Below are positions 37,636 to 46,571 of a DNA stretch of 64,000 nt, piece after piece. Position 1 is the first letter of the stretch. The number at the start of each line of letters is the position of its first letter. This stretch comes from Halomonas sp. SpR8 (GTDB taxonomy: Bacteria; Pseudomonadota; Gammaproteobacteria; Pseudomonadales; Halomonadaceae). Position numbers and translations under genes: made by a program. Under the pieces are notes generated by a model. The model made no database searches and was not told the DNA's origin. It worked only from the letters and a program-made list of their open reading frames with translations. The stretch covers positions 186,001-250,000 of the forward strand of contig NZ_JAUAMC010000007.1 of NCBI RefSeq assembly GCF_031010195.1, read 5' to 3'.

Positions 37636-38699
37636 ACCGAGAGGTTCTCCAGAATAACGGCTTCCTCTTGGCGCTTAACAATCTGACCCAAATGGTAGAC
37701 AGATTCGCCCTCGGCTTCCAGGTGAGCCATTGCCTGCTCGGCCTGATGCTGGGGCACTACGACCACCATGCCAATTCCGCAGTTCAACACGCGGTGCATT
37801 TCCGTTTCGTTGACATTGCCGTTGGCTTGTAACCAGTCAAACACCGCAGGGCGCTGCCAACTGTTAATGTCGATATGCGCAGCGAGGTCATCGGGCAGCA
37901 CGCGGGGAATGTTTTCTAGCAGCCCGCCGCCCGTAATGTGCGATAAAGCGTGTACGGCAATATCGCTACTGCGCATTAAAGAGAGCAGTGATTTTACGTA
38001 GATACGCGTTGGTGCCATCAGCGCATCACCAAGAGGTTTACCCTGAATGTCGGTCGTTAAAGACGCGTTACTGACCTCGAGAATTTTACGAATCAGCGAG
38101 TAGCCGTTGGAGTGTGGTCCTGACGATGCCAACCCCAGTATTACATCTCCTGCGGCAACTTTGCTGCCATCTAAAATATCGGCTTTTTCAACCACACCCA
38201 CACAAAAGCCTGCTAAATCGTAGTCGCTGCCTTCATACATGCCGGGCATTTCGGCGGTTTCGCCGCCCACAAGGGCACAGCCAGCCAGTTCGCAGCCGGC
38301 ACCAATGCCGGTAACGACATCGGCAGCAATATCCACATCAAGCTTACCCGTGGCATAGTAGTCAAGGAACAGTAGCGGCTCGGCTCCGGCTACGATTAAA
38401 TCGTTGACACACATGGCGACTAAATCAATACCAATGGTGTCGTGTTTGCCAAGGTCCATTGCGAGACGCAGTTTAGTGCCTACGCCGTCGGTACCCGAGA
38501 CGAGAACGGGTTGTCGGTAACCTGCTGGGATTTCGCAAAGCGCGCCAAAACCGCCTAATCCGCCCATTACTTCTGGGCGAGTCGTGCGTTTGGCAACGTG
38601 TTTAATGCGGTCAACCAAGGCGTTACCGGCATCAATATCGACGCCTGCGTCCTTATAGCTGAGGGAAGGAGTAGCCGAAGAAGAGGAGGTCTCGGTCAT
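37632..38699 (-). CDS. purM: Phosphoribosylformylglycinamidine cyclo-ligase
   Basis: 355 residues. PurM closes the imidazole ring to give AIR with ATP. The N-terminal [36 protein letters not shown] and [14 protein letters not shown] are diagnostic. It heads the purMN unit; 243 bases separate it from the divergent perM gene, and I see no clear PurR-type palindrome there. Confidence 0.97.
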   Translation of the reverse strand: MTETSSSSATPSLSYKDAGVDIDAGNALVDRIKHVAKRTTRPEVMGGLGGFGALCEIPAGYRQPVLVSGTDGVGTKLRLAMDLGKHDTIGIDLVAMCVNDLIVAGAEPLLFLDYYATGKLDVDIAADVVTGIGAGCELAGCALVGGETAEMPGMYEGSDYDLAGFCVGVVEKADILDGSKVAAGDVILGLASSGPHSNGYSLIRKILEVSNASLTTDIQGKPLGDALMAPTRIYVKSLLSLMRSSDIAVHALSHITGGGLLENIPRVLPDDLAAHIDINSWQRPAVFDWLQANGNVNETEMHRVLNCGIGMVVVVPQHQAEQAMAHLEAEGESVYHLGQIVKRQEEAVILENLSV

Positions 38700-38942
38700 G
38701 ACAGATCCTGTGAGGCAAATAACGGTGCGGTAGTGCTGGCGACATGGCCAGTGCTGGGCTTAACTTCGGCTGATTGTATCACCCAGCGGCTCGCGCCGCA
38801 CCGCCGTCGGGCACGATGAAAAGCTTACGAGCGACTTTCGCTCATATGCGGCATAGTAGACATGAGTAGCAATAGTAGCGATGCGTAAAACAGTCGTAAT
38901 AAGCGAATGTATGCGGATTAAATCCAAGGTTGAGAGGGAACT

Positions 38943-40070
38943 ATGCGGAATTCTTGGTGGGGTATCCTGTTTCTGGTGGTGATTGGCGGTTTGATTTTTT
39001 TGTTAGATGCCGTATTGATGCCTTTTATTGCCGGGATGATTCTCGCTTACTTAGCCGACCCGTTGGCAGACCGGTTCCAACGCTGGGGCATGAACCGGCC
39101 CTTAGCGGTTAGCAGCGTGTTTTTGGTTCTGCTGTTAGTGCTTGTGGCGAGTTTATTGATATTGATACCGCTGTTGGTCCAGCAGTTGAAACAGCTGGGA
39201 GAGGCAATTCCCGGTATCTTCGCCTGGGTAGAAAATGTACTTGCCCCACAAGTAGAGGTCTGGACAGGTTACGACCTAACCGCGGAGTTAACCAATGTCC
39301 GTGAAACCCTGGTTGAAAACTGGCGAGACGCAGGCGGCTACTTAGCACAAGCGCTGGGGCAAATTGGTCGGTCGGGAATGGCGTTTGTATCCTGGATCAC
39401 CTATGTCGCCTTGATTCCGGTCGTTACCTTCTATTTGCTTTTGGATTGGGATCGGCTACTTGGCAATATCGCTAACTTAATACCACGCCATTGGGCGGAC
39501 GATACCTTCCGCCTAGCTCGCCGCTGCGATGAAGTGTTGTCATCTTTTTTACGTGGTCAGCTACTGGTGATGCTGTGTTTGGGAATTATCTACGCAGTTG
39601 GCCTGACGCTGATGGGGCTGAATTTTGGCCTGCTGATTGGCTTTGTATCCGGGTTGGTGAGTATCGTGCCGTTCTTGGGTTTTATTGTCGGCTTGGTCAT
39701 TGCCTTGGTTGTCGCGCTTTTTCAGTACGCTACTTGGTGGGCGGTAGCTGGCGTTATTCTGGTATTCAGTATTGGACAAATGGCTGAAAGCGTCATTCTC
39801 CAGCCTAAACTGCTCGGTGATAAGATTGGTCTGCACCCCGTTGCAGTGATTTTTGCTGTTCTGGCAGGGGGCAACCTATTTGGATTAACGGGGGTGCTGC
39901 TGGCGCTTCCGATTGCAGCGGTCATCCTCGTGCTGCTTAAGGAAGTGAAAGTTCGCTATCAGGATAGCGAGCTTTACGATGAGCACAATGCTGATGATCA
40001 GACAATCATCGAGGTCAGTTCTTCGTATCATGATGAGCTGGGACATCGTGATGAACGGGAGTCACCATGA
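38943..40070 (+). CDS. AI-2E-family permease (PerM-like)
   Basis: 375 residues, seven to eight membrane helices. The family pattern shows in VLMPFIAGMILAYLADPLADR, the long periplasmic part, SFLRGQLLVMLCLGIIYAVGL and LQPKLLGDKIGLHPVAVIFAVLAGGNLFG. Members carry various small molecules or ions; Na/H exchange has been shown for some from halophiles, and the E. coli homologue is PerM. The end overlaps hda by 4 bases, a conserved pair opposite purM. Confidence 0.92.
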   Translation: MRNSWWGILFLVVIGGLIFLLDAVLMPFIAGMILAYLADPLADRFQRWGMNRPLAVSSVFLVLLLVLVASLLILIPLLVQQLKQLGEAIPGIFAWVENVLAPQVEVWTGYDLTAELTNVRETLVENWRDAGGYLAQALGQIGRSGMAFVSWITYVALIPVVTFYLLLDWDRLLGNIANLIPRHWADDTFRLARRCDEVLSSFLRGQLLVMLCLGIIYAVGLTLMGLNFGLLIGFVSGLVSIVPFLGFIVGLVIALVVALFQYATWWAVAGVILVFSIGQMAESVILQPKLLGDKIGLHPVAVIFAVLAGGNLFGLTGVLLALPIAAVILVLLKEVKVRYQDSELYDEHNADDQTIIEVSSSYHDELGHRDERESP

Positions 40071-40774
40071 GCCGAATACCGGCACAGCTTCCTTTGGGAA
40101 TTGGGCTGCGCGATGATGCAACCTTTGATAACTTTTACGTGGCGCGGTCAAACGCGCCGCTGGTTGAGCACCTTACAAAGCAGTTAGCTTCAGGAGGGGA
40201 GCAGTTTTTATATCTATGGGGCGCACCAGGGGTTGGTCGAAGTCATTTGCTTCAGGCAGCATGTCACGCGGCGTCAGATGTTGATAAACGTGCACTTTAT
40301 TTACCCTTGGCCGATTTGGGCCACTTTCCGCCGCTAATGCTGGAAGATATCGAGCGTCTGGATCTTGTCGCCATTGATGATCTGGAGTGTGTAATAGGGC
40401 GTAAGCGCTGGGAAGAGGCGCTGTTTCACGCTTTTAACCGGCTCAGAGATGCTGGCAAGAAGTTAGTGATTGTATCTAGCGTACCCCCACGGCAATTAGA
40501 TGTGGTGTTGGCCGATTTAGCCTCGCGCTTAACGTGGGGCGTTACTTTTCACGTCCATCCTTTAGATGACGACGATGAACGTCTAGCGGCTCTTAAATTA
40601 CGAGCCAGCGTGCGGGGTTTGCAGTTACCGGATGATGTGGGGCGCTATATTTTGCATCGAGGTCCGCGCGAGTTAGGTGAATTGTGCCGCGCGGTAGAAA
40701 CCCTAGATAAAGCCTCGCTAACTGCTAAGCGGAAACTGACCATTCCGTTTGTGAAATCTGCCCTTAATTGGTAA
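40067..40774 (+). CDS. hda: DnaA inactivator Hda
   Basis: 235 residues, an AAA+ protein related to DnaA domain III. The clamp-binding motif QLPLGI is at residues 7-12, the degenerate Walker A is WGAPGVGRSHLL, and Walker B is LVAIDDLE. With DNA-loaded beta clamp, Hda triggers ATP hydrolysis by DnaA and so limits re-initiation. It is coupled to perM through an ATGA overlap. Confidence 0.94.
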   Translation: MSRIPAQLPLGIGLRDDATFDNFYVARSNAPLVEHLTKQLASGGEQFLYLWGAPGVGRSHLLQAACHAASDVDKRALYLPLADLGHFPPLMLEDIERLDLVAIDDLECVIGRKRWEEALFHAFNRLRDAGKKLVIVSSVPPRQLDVVLADLASRLTWGVTFHVHPLDDDDERLAALKLRASVRGLQLPDDVGRYILHRGPRELGELCRAVETLDKASLTAKRKLTIPFVKSALNW

Positions 40775-40797
40775 CGCTGGTTATGCGGCATCCCATT

Positions 40798-40827
40798 GTT
40801 AAGCAGTACAGGGTTAAGAAGCACAGA
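40798..40827. repeat. Two imperfect 15-bp tandem units after hda
   Basis: GTTAAGCAGTACAGG is followed at once by GTTAAGAAGCACAGA, a match at 12 of 15 positions. Confidence 0.6.
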
Positions 40828-40831
40828 CGCT

Positions 40832-40868
40832 AAAATGCCACCGTGGCTAGGGCCAACGGTGGCATTTT
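40832..40868. terminator. Bidirectional terminator between hda and the phasin gene
   Basis: A perfect 13-bp stem (AAAATGCCACCGT and its complement) with an 11-base loop and A4/T4 flanks serves both convergent genes. Confidence 0.88.
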
Positions 40869-40901
40869 GTACTACTTACCAGCTTACCCATTCAGTAGCG
40901 G

Positions 40902-41276
40902 TTAAGCAGTTTTGCTCATCTTGCTAGCGGCTGTTTGCGCCTGCTTGACGTTATCTTCAGTAATTTTCTGGCTTTTTTGAATAAAGTCTTGCTGTAGTGA
41001 AACGACTTTATCCGCATCGCCTTTGGCGCGCTCAGCCAGCTCTTTAGCGACTTTCTGTTGACCTTCCATGTAGCTGCGAAGACCTTCAGCGTCTTTCACT
41101 TCCATCATTTGACGCATTTGCGCAATGCCGGTATCAACGTAGGCTTTGCTAGCATCCATTTGAGCGTTGATCATTTTTTCGCTGTAATCAATGCTCAATG
41201 CCATGTAGGCGCGTACGGGTGCCATGAACATATTGTCAAACTGCTGAGTCATTTCGTTAGTATTTAAAGTGCGCAT
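40902..41276 (-). CDS. Phasin-family protein
   Basis: 124 residues, nearly all amphipathic helix, with the phasin_2 pattern (FDNMFMAPVRAYMALSIDYSEKM then AKELAERAKGDADKVVSLQQDF). Phasins coat polyhydroxyalkanoate granules and control their size. The ATG at 41276 is favoured over 41282 because GGAGG is 8 bases upstream of it. No PHA synthase gene is nearby, so granule genes must be elsewhere. Confidence 0.88.
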   Translation of the reverse strand: MRTLNTNEMTQQFDNMFMAPVRAYMALSIDYSEKMINAQMDASKAYVDTGIAQMRQMMEVKDAEGLRSYMEGQQKVAKELAERAKGDADKVVSLQQDFIQKSQKITEDNVKQAQTAASKMSKTA

Positions 41277-41509
41277 CGTCATACCCTCCAGGGTTTCGTC
41301 TTGCCAAAAGCAGCTATCCTGAGGTTGGCGCTGCTTATTAATGAGTTAGCTTTTTAAGCTATCTTGCGGTGCAGCATAGCAAGTCTTTTTGTGCAGCGCA
41401 ACATTTTCGTTTAGTGCATTGTAATGGCGGTGGTTAACACCCATAACGAACGATATGGCGGTGCTGATCTCAAAGCCTTAACAGCCGCATTTTCAGAGGA
41501 GAGCAAGCA

Positions 41510-42886
41510 ATGGCAACACGTATGGAACGCGACAGCATGGGTGAGCTAGCAGTACCTGAGGATGCGCTTTACGGAGCGCAGACGCAGCGGGCAATTAATA
41601 ACTTTCCTGTTTCTCATTCGCCCATGCCCCCGGCCTTTATACACGCGGTTGCTCGTATCAAACTAGCGGCCGCGCGTGCCAATCAAGCGTTAGGAGAGCT
41701 CGATAGTGCGCGGGGTGAAGCTATTCAAAAAGCCGCCCGTGAAGTACTAACCGGCAAATACGACCAGCACTTCCCCATCGACGTATTTCAAACCGGTTCA
41801 GGCACCTCGACCAATATGAACGTTAATGAGGTATTGGCGACCTTAGCAAGCAGGGAGGGTGTAGACGTAACACCCAACGATCACGTCAATATGGGGCAGT
41901 CGAGTAATGATGTGATACCTACGGCAATTCATCTGTCAGCGGCCATCGCAGTGCATGAATCGCTGCGCCCAGCCCTTGTTCACCTGCGAGATACGGTTGA
42001 TCAGCGTGCTAGCGAGCTAAGCCATGTGGTCAAAACAGGCCGCACACACTTAATGGACGCCATGCCGCTGCGAATGGATCAAGAGTTGGGCGCCTGGTCG
42101 AGCCAATTGAGCCAAGCGATTGAACGCTTCGATAGCACCATGAAAAGGCTTTGCCGTATAGCGCAGGGTGGAACGGCTGTAGGCACCGGTATAAATGCGC
42201 CCGCCGGATTTGCCGAGCGGGTGGCTCAAGAGCTAAGTGAGCAGACAGGGTTGATGTTCACTCCTAACGATAGTTTTTTTGCCAGCCTCTCTTCACAAGA
42301 TGCCGCCGTAGAGCTTTCAGGGCAGTTAAAAGGTTTGGCGTGCGTGATTATGAAAATTGCCAATGACCTGCGCTGGATGAACTCGGGTCCGCTGGCTGGG
42401 TTGGGGGAGATAGAGCTTGAGGCGCTTCAGCCCGGCAGCTCTATTATGCCTGGAAAAGTGAATCCGGTTATCCCCGAGTCGGCTGCTCAGTCGGCTGCGC
42501 AAGTCATTGGCTTGGATACGGCGATTACCGTTGCCGGGCAAAGCGGCAATTTTCAATTGAACGTGATGCTGCCCTTGGTGGCGTCCAATTTATTGACATC
42601 GATTAGTTTGATGAGCAATACCTCAAGGCTGCTTGCAGATAGGGCGATTGCGACCTTTAAGGTGCGGGAGGATAACCTAAAAGGCCCGCTCGCTAAGAAC
42701 CCCATTTTGGTCACGGCGCTAAATGGCGTCATTGGTTATAACGCTGCTGCCACCATTGCTAAAGAGGCCTATCAAGCAGGACGACCCATTATCGATGTCG
42801 CGGAGGAGAAGACCGAGCTTGATCGGGAAACGTTAGAGCGGCTACTCGATCCAGCCGTGTTAACCAAGGGAGGCATACCTGAGTAA
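41510..42886 (+). CDS. fumC: Fumarate hydratase class II
   Basis: 458 residues. The iron-independent fumarase of the citric acid cycle. Superfamily signatures are GSGTSTNMNVNEV, GQSSNDVIPTAIH, KTGRTHLMDAMP and GSSIMPGKVNPVIPES. The start MATRMERDSMGELAVP is typical. AGAGGAGAG lies before the ATG. It stands alone, converging on the EEP gene 25 bases later with no hairpin between them. Confidence 0.96.
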   Translation: MATRMERDSMGELAVPEDALYGAQTQRAINNFPVSHSPMPPAFIHAVARIKLAAARANQALGELDSARGEAIQKAAREVLTGKYDQHFPIDVFQTGSGTSTNMNVNEVLATLASREGVDVTPNDHVNMGQSSNDVIPTAIHLSAAIAVHESLRPALVHLRDTVDQRASELSHVVKTGRTHLMDAMPLRMDQELGAWSSQLSQAIERFDSTMKRLCRIAQGGTAVGTGINAPAGFAERVAQELSEQTGLMFTPNDSFFASLSSQDAAVELSGQLKGLACVIMKIANDLRWMNSGPLAGLGEIELEALQPGSSIMPGKVNPVIPESAAQSAAQVIGLDTAITVAGQSGNFQLNVMLPLVASNLLTSISLMSNTSRLLADRAIATFKVREDNLKGPLAKNPILVTALNGVIGYNAAATIAKEAYQAGRPIIDVAEEKTELDRETLERLLDPAVLTKGGIPE

Positions 42887-42911
42887 CGCGGCGAGGTCAG
42901 ATAGTTGGCGC

Positions 42912-43982
42912 TTAGGTTTCTTGCTGCTCGGTTTTGCCTTCCTGAATCGTTTCGCTAGCCTCGCTACGCTCCTCGGCATCGGCTTCGGGCGTTTCATGCT
43001 CGTCTTTGCGCGAGGGGCGATAGCATAAGGTGGCCAAAATAGGGAAATGATCAGAGCCGAAATAGTTGAGCCGCTGCATGCCCACCAGGGTGAAGTGTTC
43101 GGTCACAAAGATGTGGTCCAGAGGCCAGCGCAACATGGGGTATTTGGCATGAAAGGTACTGTACAAGCCTCGCCCTTGACGAGGATCAAGCATACCGCCG
43201 ATTCGGCAAAATAGCCGCGTAGTACGTGACCAGGCCACGTCATTGAGATCCCCGGCCACCAGCGTCGGCTGAGGGTCCTCGTGAATTTTTTTGCCCACCA
43301 ATAACAGTTCGGCATCACGCCAAAGAGATTTCTCACTCTCACTGGGAGCCGGCGGGCGGGGATGAAGCGCATAAAAACGAATACTTTCACCGTTGGCAAG
43401 CGTTACCCGGGTATGGATGGACGGGATATCATCCTGAATTAGCCACTCCACCGAGGTGTCCGTTAGTTCCAAATGTGAGTAGAGATGCATGCCGTAAAGA
43501 TTGTCTAACGGGATTTTAACGCTATTGGGCCACTGCTCAGCCAGGGCGGGATCTAACTGGCCTTGCCACCACTGATCAGACTCAAGCGTCAGCACGATGT
43601 CCGGCTTGTGCTGCTTGATCATATCGATCAGCGGCTGTGACTGGCGGTTGGGGGTTAGCACATTGGCAATAAGCAGCGTGATGGTTTTATTTGGGTCGTT
43701 ACTCTCGGCGGACTGAACCTGTACCGGCCACAGCCGTGTCCAGGGCAGAATGTAATAGCATTGAATGATTAACGTGATGCCTGCGGCGAGAAAAGCGCTC
43801 CATAGCCATGGGCCAGGCTCGACAAAGATGGCCGTGAGCACCCCGGTGATTAGCGCCAAGCTAGCGATTTGTAGGCGTGGAAATTCAAAACTGCGAATCC
43901 ACCACCAGTGTAATTCGATGCGCGCAATGATCGTCGCTAACAGTAGTGCAATGGCTATGCATCCTAGCAAAATGCCCAGCAT
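42912..43982 (-). CDS. Membrane-anchored endonuclease/exonuclease/phosphatase-family protein
   Basis: 356 residues: three membrane helices in residues 1-85, then an EEP domain with LLIANVLTPNRQ, LTLESDQWW (metal Glu), LVAGDLNDVAW (catalytic Asp/Asn) and YFGSDHFPILATL (terminal Asp-His). All catalytic residues look intact. Substrates of such envelope EEP enzymes include phospholipids and nucleic acids; nothing here decides. A tail of about 35 Glu-rich residues ends the protein. Confidence 0.88.
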   Translation of the reverse strand: MLGILLGCIAIALLLATIIARIELHWWWIRSFEFPRLQIASLALITGVLTAIFVEPGPWLWSAFLAAGITLIIQCYYILPWTRLWPVQVQSAESNDPNKTITLLIANVLTPNRQSQPLIDMIKQHKPDIVLTLESDQWWQGQLDPALAEQWPNSVKIPLDNLYGMHLYSHLELTDTSVEWLIQDDIPSIHTRVTLANGESIRFYALHPRPPAPSESEKSLWRDAELLLVGKKIHEDPQPTLVAGDLNDVAWSRTTRLFCRIGGMLDPRQGRGLYSTFHAKYPMLRWPLDHIFVTEHFTLVGMQRLNYFGSDHFPILATLCYRPSRKDEHETPEADAEERSEASETIQEGKTEQQET

Positions 43983-44118
43983 GGCTTATCTCCCTATAGA
44001 TACCACCAAAACAGTGAAGCGCTTAGACTAGCGCTATAAGGATATAAGTGTCGAATTACCCGGCAATTTATAATCGTGTAGTTTCGCTAGCGAGAGAGGG
44101 TTTGCAAAGGAAAATAGC

Positions 44119-44146
44119 TTGCAATTCAGTGATGAGGGCGTAAAAT
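44119..44146 (+). promoter_or_regulatory. Promoter of the tRNA-Val pair
   Basis: TTGCAA and TAAAAT are 16 bases apart and end 38 bases before the first tRNA. The -10 matches consensus at five of six positions. Confidence 0.55.
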
Positions 44147-44184
44147 ACGCATCCGTTGCTAGGCATGCTTGCGAATAAAGAAAT

Positions 44185-44261
44185 AGGACCATAGCTCAGT
44201 TGGTTAGAGCGCCACGTTGACATCGTGGAGGTCGGCGGTTCAAATCCGCCTGGTCCTACCA
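44185..44261 (+). tRNA. tRNA-Val (anticodon GAC), copy 1
   Basis: 77 bases folding into a full cloverleaf: acceptor AGGACCA/TGGTCCT, D-arm GCTC/GAGC, anticodon stem CCACG/CGTGG with loop TTGACAT, T-arm GGCGG/CCGCC with loop TTCAAAT, encoded CCA end. Confidence 0.97.
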
Positions 44262-44285
44262 GCCTTTAAGACAACACCTCTTTTT

Positions 44286-44362
44286 AGGACCATAGCTCAG
44301 TTGGTTAGAGCGCCACGTTGACATCGTGGAGGTCGGCGGTTCAAATCCGCCTGGTCCTACCA
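44286..44362 (+). tRNA. tRNA-Val (anticodon GAC), copy 2
   Basis: Identical in all 77 bases to the first copy, 24 bases downstream, with encoded CCA. The two are clearly one transcript ended by the hairpin at 44371. Confidence 0.97.
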
Positions 44363-44370
44363 GCTGTTAT

Positions 44371-44408
44371 CAAAAACACCTCGGGTATTGCTGCCCGGGG
44401 TGTTTTTG
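44371..44408. terminator. Terminator after the tRNA pair
   Basis: A 15-bp stem (CAAAAACACCTCGGG with one wobble pair) and an 8-base loop, with T5 on the plus side and A5 opposite; it also suits the convergent msrC gene. Confidence 0.9.
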
Positions 44409-44428
44409 TGTGGGGATTATTAAGATGC

Positions 44429-44902
44429 TCATCTAGAAGCAGGCAGATCGGTTTGTGCAATAAAAGTTGCCACCAACGATTCAATACCGGCTTGATCTTG
44501 TTCTGTGAAGCGCGATTGAAGAGGGCTATCCAAGTCGAGAACCCCCCATAAATAGCCATTCACCACGATTGGAACCACCAGTTCGGAGCGGGAATTGGCA
44601 TCACAGGCAATGTGGTCGGCCACGGCATGTACATCGTCTACTCGCTGGGTGGTTTGCTGACGCGCTGCGGCGCCGCATACGCCTTTACTAAAGGGAATAG
44701 GGTGGCAGGCAGGTTGCCCCTGGAATGGCCCTAAGCCCAGCATCTCTGGCTGGCGCTGAAGATAAAAACCGACCCAGTTGAGGTCGCTAATCTGCTGGTG
44801 AATAAAAGCGCAGGTTTGGGCGCTGTTAGTCAGCCAGTCCCGCGTGTCGAGTAGCGCTTCGAGCTGTCGATTGAGGAGGAGATAGTCAACACTGGTTTGC
44901 AT
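44429..44902 (-). CDS. msrC: Free methionine-(R)-sulfoxide reductase (fRMsr)
   Basis: 157 residues, a single GAF domain. Cys66, Cys76 and Cys100 have exactly the spacing of the three Cys of E. coli YebR/MsrC (84, 94, 118), in PACHPI, KGVCGAAA and HIACDAN. The enzyme reduces free Met-R-sulfoxide with thioredoxin in the cytoplasm. ATG at 44902 follows GGAGC. It lies downstream of metNIQ on the same strand, so it may share the task of keeping methionine available. Confidence 0.93.
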   Translation of the reverse strand: MQTSVDYLLLNRQLEALLDTRDWLTNSAQTCAFIHQQISDLNWVGFYLQRQPEMLGLGPFQGQPACHPIPFSKGVCGAAARQQTTQRVDDVHAVADHIACDANSRSELVVPIVVNGYLWGVLDLDSPLQSRFTEQDQAGIESLVATFIAQTDLPASR

Positions 44903-44929
44903 GGGATGCTCCGTTTCTACTAACGCAAC

Positions 44930-44972
44930 AGGCCGACACTTTTGCATGGCAGTTACCTATGCGTGTCGGCCT
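44930..44972 (-). repeat. Long inverted repeat between metQ and msrC
   Basis: Arms AGGCCGACAC and GTGTCGGCCT are perfect complements, with an inner GCAT/ATGC pair. No T-run follows on the minus strand, so this is either a factor-assisted end of the metQ transcript or a structure in the msrC leader. Confidence 0.5.
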
Positions 44973-44985
44973 GATGTTATTTAAG

Positions 44986-45019
44986 TATAGCTACTTCTAA
45001 GTTATAGCTACTTCGCGGT
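44986..45019. repeat. Two imperfect 17-bp tandem units after metQ
   Basis: TATAGCTACTTC occurs at 44986 and 45003; the adjoining 17-base units match at 14 positions. Confidence 0.65.
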
Positions 45020-45020
45020 A

Positions 45021-45812
45021 TTACTCGGTCCAACCAGGAACGGCGGCACCTTTGAACAGTTCTTCGGCTTTTTCAATCACTTCGTCGCGCTGATAAGCGT
45101 CGACCAACTGGCGAATCTCTTCGCGCTCTTCATCACCACCACGCACGGCGATCAGGTTGACGTAAGGGGACTCGGGACCCTCTTTGATCAACGCATCATC
45201 CAGACTTAAGCCTGCTGGCTGCGCGAATGTATTGTTGATGAACGCCATGTCGACATCGGGCAGTACGCGAGGAAGTTGAGCCGCTTCAATTTCGCGGAAG
45301 CGGAAGTCGCGAGGGTTTTCAGCGATGTCGATAGGGGTGGATTCGAGAAATTCGGGATCGTTAAGGGTGATCAGGCCCTCGTTGTGCATCAAAATCAGCG
45401 CACGACCTTCGTTGGAAGGGTCGTTGGGTAGGGCGATTTGGGCACCGTCGGGCAGATCGTCAATGCTGTCGTATTTCTCGGAGTAGGCACCAATCGGGTA
45501 AACGAAGGTGTAGCCAGCAATGGCTAAGTCGTAGCCACGGTCTTCAACCATCGACTGCAAGTAGGGTTCATGCTGATAAGCGTTGGCGTCTAGGCTGCCA
45601 TCGGCCAGGGCGGCATTAGGGGTGACGTAATCGGTAAACTCTATGATTTCGACATCCAGATCGTACTCTTCTTTAGCGATACGCGCCGCGACTTCCATTA
45701 CTTCGGTTTCTGGGCCCGCCACGGTGCCCATTTTGATGCTACGCGTTTCAGCGTTAGCGACGTTAACCGCCAGGGCGAGCGCCGTAAGGCTACCAATAAT
45801 CAGTTTTTGCAT
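45021..45812 (-). CDS. metQ: Methionine ABC transporter substrate-binding protein
   Basis: 263 residues, NlpA/MetQ family. Signal peptide MQKLIIGSLTALALAVNVANA, then GTVAGPETEVMEVAARIAKEEYDLDVEIIEFTDYVTPNAAL, the classic MetQ opening, and AFINNTFAQPAGL. It captures D/L-methionine in the periplasm. No lipobox Cys, so it seems to be a soluble periplasmic protein unlike lipidated E. coli MetQ. GGAG precedes the ATG. Confidence 0.95.
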   Translation of the reverse strand: MQKLIIGSLTALALAVNVANAETRSIKMGTVAGPETEVMEVAARIAKEEYDLDVEIIEFTDYVTPNAALADGSLDANAYQHEPYLQSMVEDRGYDLAIAGYTFVYPIGAYSEKYDSIDDLPDGAQIALPNDPSNEGRALILMHNEGLITLNDPEFLESTPIDIAENPRDFRFREIEAAQLPRVLPDVDMAFINNTFAQPAGLSLDDALIKEGPESPYVNLIAVRGGDEEREEIRQLVDAYQRDEVIEKAEELFKGAAVPGWTE

Positions 45813-45917
45813 GAAGGTTCTCCAATTGCGTTGAGCGTTAATGGTGCAATGATGCGGCAATAAAAAACGGTTGTCTAATGCGATTTGGTTATATTGATTT
45901 ATTGAGCTTTTAAACGA

Positions 45918-46571
45918 CTATTTGCGATCACTTTTGCGAACCAGGTAGTCGCCCAAGCTTTGAAAACCTTGCACCATCACCACCAGAATTACGACCGTAA
46001 TCAGCATAATGGTCGGGTTAAAACGGTTATAGCCGTAGCGAATACCTAAGTCGCCCAGACCGCCGCCGCCAACAGCACCGGCCATAGCAGAGTAGCTGAC
46101 CAGCGTGACCACGGTAATGGTTAAGCCAGTCATAATTCCGCCGCGTGCTTCTGGAATCAGTACTTTGCAAATGATTTGCCAAGGTGTTGCGCCCATTGAG
46201 TGAGCGGCTTCGATTAATCCGGGCGAAATCTCGTTAAGCGCGGCCTCGACTAGCCGCGCGACGAAGGGAATCGCGGCAATGGTCAGCGGTACCGACGCGG
46301 CGTTAATACCAATCGAAGTTCCCACCAGCATGCGCGTGAAGGGGATGATTGCCACCATCAGAATAATAAACGGGATAGAGCGGCCAACGTTGGTCACAAT
46401 GCTGAGCACTTGGTTGAGCACTGGCTTTGCCAATATTTGCCGTGGGCGGGTGACATACAGCAACACTCCAAGCGGTAGCCCGACAAGCGTCGAAATAAGC
46501 CCTGAGACAGCCACCATATAAAGAGTGTCCAGCGTGGCTTGTAAAATAAGATCAATCATTGCGCTGGACAT
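45918..46571 (-). CDS. metI: Methionine ABC transporter permease
   Basis: 217 residues with five membrane helices. The coupling loop to MetN is visible in LNEISPGLIEAAHSMGATPWQI. The first 7 codons overlap the end of metN by 20 bases, with GAGG before the ATG at 46571. metQ follows after 105 bases, a normal gap for this operon. Confidence 0.96.
   Translation of the reverse strand: MSSAMIDLILQATLDTLYMVAVSGLISTLVGLPLGVLLYVTRPRQILAKPVLNQVLSIVTNVGRSIPFIILMVAIIPFTRMLVGTSIGINAASVPLTIAAIPFVARLVEAALNEISPGLIEAAHSMGATPWQIICKVLIPEARGGIMTGLTITVVTLVSYSAMAGAVGGGGLGDLGIRYGYNRFNPTIMLITVVILVVMVQGFQSLGDYLVRKSDRK

Noticed and set aside
38700..38942. Expected PurR box between purM and perM
   Set aside because: I found no ACGCAAACGTTTGCGT-like palindrome; the AGTAG repeats near 38865-38882 are too short and irregular to name.
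44185..44362. Attachment site for an integrated element at the tRNA-Val pair
   Set aside because: The duplicate is a whole tRNA gene with its own CCA end and no integrase or foreign genes on either side.
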